From Virgibacillus halotolerans (GTDB taxonomy: Bacteria > Bacillota > Bacilli > Bacillales > Amphibacillaceae), in contig NZ_JAFBEA010000003.1 of NCBI RefSeq assembly GCF_016908515.1, positions 372,001 to 436,000 of the forward strand: a stretch of DNA of 64,000 nucleotides. The letters are read 5' to 3'. Within the stretch, counting starts at the first letter, position 1, and each line of letters starts with the position of its first letter. The notes beneath the pieces are model-generated. The model saw only the letters and a program-made list of their open reading frames with translations. It was not told the origin of the DNA and made no database searches. Below are positions 62,188 to 64,000 of the stretch, one piece after another. Made by a program: the position numbers and the translations under genes.

Positions 62188-64000
62188 ATGTCCAACGAAT
62201 ACAATTCAAGAAAAGAACGACGGCATCGACAGAAAAAAGCGAAATCACATGGAAGAAAAAGACATATGTGGAAGAAGATACTACTCAGTCTGTGTGCGGC
62301 TTTTATACTTGTGGTAATCACATGCGGTATCATAGTCGCTGTCATGATCCATGATGCGCCAACATTGAAAGCAAGTGACCTCCAAACACCACAGTCCACA
62401 AGGATATATGACCAGGATGATAAACTTGTCAGCACATTGTTTCACGAAGAAAATCGGATAAAAGTCCATATCGACGAAGTTCCGAAATCGGTTAAAGACG
62501 CTGTCATTTCTATAGAAGATAAAAGGTTCCGTCATCATCATGGTATTGATATCCGTCGTTTGTTCGGGGCGGCACTTAGCAATATCAAAAACGGTTGGGG
62601 TACAGAAGGTGGTTCGACCATTACACAGCAAGTTATCAAGCGAAGCGTGTTAACCCCAGAAAAGACATTGACACGAAAAGTACAAGAAGCGTGGCTTTCT
62701 TTGCAATTGGAAAGGAAATACTCAAAAGATCAAATTCTCGAGATGTATTTAAATAATGTCTATTTTGGACATGGAGCGTATGGTATACAGACAGCTTTAG
62801 AGACATATTTCGACGATGAAAGTCTTTCTGAATTAAATGTGTCACAGGCGGCCTTACTTGCTGGCCTGCCCAATGCACCAAGCGCTAATGATCCTTTTAA
62901 GCATCCTAAACGGGCAAAAGAACGCCGCGACCTGGTACTATCGGCAATGGTGAGTAATAATGTCATTTCCAAACAGCAGGCTGATCAAGCCAAGGACCAA
63001 CCGATCTCGGAAATCCTTAGGGAAGAGGAAAAAAAGCAGGAGAACAACGACCCCTATAACGCTTTTGTTGATACGGTATATGAACAACTGGTCAACCAAG
63101 AAAAAGTCGTTTCTGAAAAAGATTTTTTCCAAGGTGGGTTGAAGATCTATACGACCCTCGATTCGAAAGCCCAACAAACTGTATACGACTTGCTTCAATC
63201 GAAGGATATTCCCTATCCAGATGAAAACTTTGAAACAGGGATCTCGCTTGTTGATACGAAAACGGGCGCTGTCAAAGCTGTTGGAGGTGGGCGCAATTTT
63301 AAATCAATCCAGGATTATAATTATGGATCCGATATCCAACATCACCCTGGTTCAACCATCAAGCCAATACTGGACTACGGCCCGGCGATCGAATATTTGA
63401 ATTGGTCCACTTCCCATACAATAAGTGATGAGCATTACCAGTACAGTGACGGAACGCCGATCAATGAATGGGACGGGAAGTACTGGGGTGATATTTCCAT
63501 CAGACGGGCTTTGGAATGGTCGCGAAATATTCCTGCCCTGAAGGCCTTCCAGGCTGTCGGAAAAGATAAAGCGCAAAAGTTTGCTTCTGGGCTGGGTATC
63601 GATATCGATCCGATCTATGAGTCGGCGGCGATTGGTGGCTTTGATGGTGTTTCACCTTTGCAAATGGCGGAGGCCTATGCTGCATTCGGTAATGGTGGCA
63701 CTTATAACGAACCATTCACGGTTAAAAAAATAACTTTCCCGGATGGGAGTAAATGGGAACCGAAATTAAAGTCACATGAAGCCATGCATGACTATACTGC
63801 CTATATGATCACAGATATGCTCAAGACGGTCATTGCAAGTGGAACCGGGACACAAGCAAACATCGACGGAATACCTGTGGCAGGAAAAACCGGATCAACC
63901 AATATTCCGCAAGAGGATCAGGACCAATATGGTATCGGGGATGGTTTGCGTGATGCGTGGTTTGCCGGCTATACGCCGCAATATTCCCTTGCTGTTTGGA
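62188..64000 (+). CDS. Class A penicillin-binding protein (PBP1A family), cut at window end
   Basis: The readable 604 residues start with a very basic cytoplasmic tail (SRKERRHRQKKAKSHGRKRH), one membrane anchor (about 31-54), then a GT51 transglycosylase domain with the catalytic Glu110 in ISIEDKRFRHHHG and GGSTITQQVIKR. The transpeptidase domain follows with Ser389 in GSTIKP, SRN at 445-447 and KTGS at 567-570. It polymerises and cross-links peptidoglycan. ATG 62188 follows GAGGTAGGAG at a reasonable distance. The C-terminus lies outside the window. Confidence 0.94.
   Translation, partial: MSNEYNSRKERRHRQKKAKSHGRKRHMWKKILLSLCAAFILVVITCGIIVAVMIHDAPTLKASDLQTPQSTRIYDQDDKLVSTLFHEENRIKVHIDEVPKSVKDAVISIEDKRFRHHHGIDIRRLFGAALSNIKNGWGTEGGSTITQQVIKRSVLTPEKTLTRKVQEAWLSLQLERKYSKDQILEMYLNNVYFGHGAYGIQTALETYFDDESLSELNVSQAALLAGLPNAPSANDPFKHPKRAKERRDLVLSAMVSNNVISKQQADQAKDQPISEILREEEKKQENNDPYNAFVDTVYEQLVNQEKVVSEKDFFQGGLKIYTTLDSKAQQTVYDLLQSKDIPYPDENFETGISLVDTKTGAVKAVGGGRNFKSIQDYNYGSDIQHHPGSTIKPILDYGPAIEYLNWSTSHTISDEHYQYSDGTPINEWDGKYWGDISIRRALEWSRNIPALKAFQAVGKDKAQKFASGLGIDIDPIYESAAIGGFDGVSPLQMAEAYAAFGNGGTYNEPFTVKKITFPDGSKWEPKLKSHEAMHDYTAYMITDMLKTVIASGTGTQANIDGIPVAGKTGSTNIPQEDQDQYGIGDGLRDAWFAGYTPQYSLAVW

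Overview
The window looks like a chromosomal segment of a low-GC, endospore-forming Bacillaceae, most likely from the Virgibacillus/Oceanobacillus/Lentibacillus neighbourhood. The grounds are strong AGGAGG ribosome binding sites, frequent TTG/GTG starts, close resemblance of many products to Bacillus subtilis proteins (CssR/CssS, PncA, YdbP, YfhH, YfhE, YteA, TreR) and several interspersed intergenic repeats of a kind I recall from halotolerant Bacillaceae. The genus is inferred; no rRNA or tRNA gene was seen.

Layout. 1-6000: end of a urease cluster (ureD), then a nickel/peptide-type ABC importer whose two ATPases are fused. 6100-9204: a duplicated-domain small protein, a DUF456 membrane protein, pyridoxal kinase, nicotinamidase and a GNAT acetyltransferase. 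9205-9520: a GC-rich 21-bp tandem array. 9546-16200 (minus): NikR, then a second five-gene nickel-type ABC importer ending in a SAM methyltransferase. 16588-18058 (minus): an SDR and folE. 18200-20086: a T-box-controlled prolyl-tRNA synthetase. 20181-23600: M20 amidohydrolase with an amino-acid ABC importer. 23649-25610: glutathione peroxidase, a TM2 protein and tRNA hydroxylase TrhO. 25865-33590: a metal-resistance block (CopB-CopL, CzrA-CzcD, CsoR-CopA-CopZ) with recognisable operators. 33811-37000: cold-shock protein, methyltransferase, a 3-hydroxyisobutyrate-dehydrogenase-like enzyme and YteA. 37102-42196: zinc-ribbon membrane protein, a 553-bp terminal-inverted-repeat element, and HtrA divergent from CssR/CssS. 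42435-46082: TypA, a PQQ-type sugar dehydrogenase lipoprotein and an SRPBCC protein. 46146-50628: the trehalose operon with two TreR boxes. 50664-52863: ABC-2 exporter and YfhE. 53002-55368: thiolase and acyl-CoA dehydrogenase. 55508-58343: DUF2254, CapA and YfhH. 58574-62187: a Gln-rich small protein, a small membrane protein, PopT, YdbP and a VOC protein. 62188-64000: a class A penicillin-binding protein cut by the window edge.

How the parts work together. Nickel uptake (two importers plus NikR) supplies urease. Copper and zinc efflux are placed side by side, each with its own sensor (CsoR, CzrA), and the CopB-CopL promoter carries a near match to the csoR operator, suggesting joint copper control. 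CssRS-HtrA is a secretion-stress loop. TreP-TreA-TreR is a self-contained sugar module under its own repressor and possibly CcpA.

The less ordinary material is mainly non-coding: the 21-bp array, the terminal-inverted-repeat element, two families of dispersed repeats (one a covarying hairpin near gene ends), and three genes whose best ribosome binding site points at a non-ATG/GTG/TTG codon. No wholly new multi-gene system could be demonstrated from sequence alone; the 21-bp array and the nickel importer-methyltransferase operon are the best leads.
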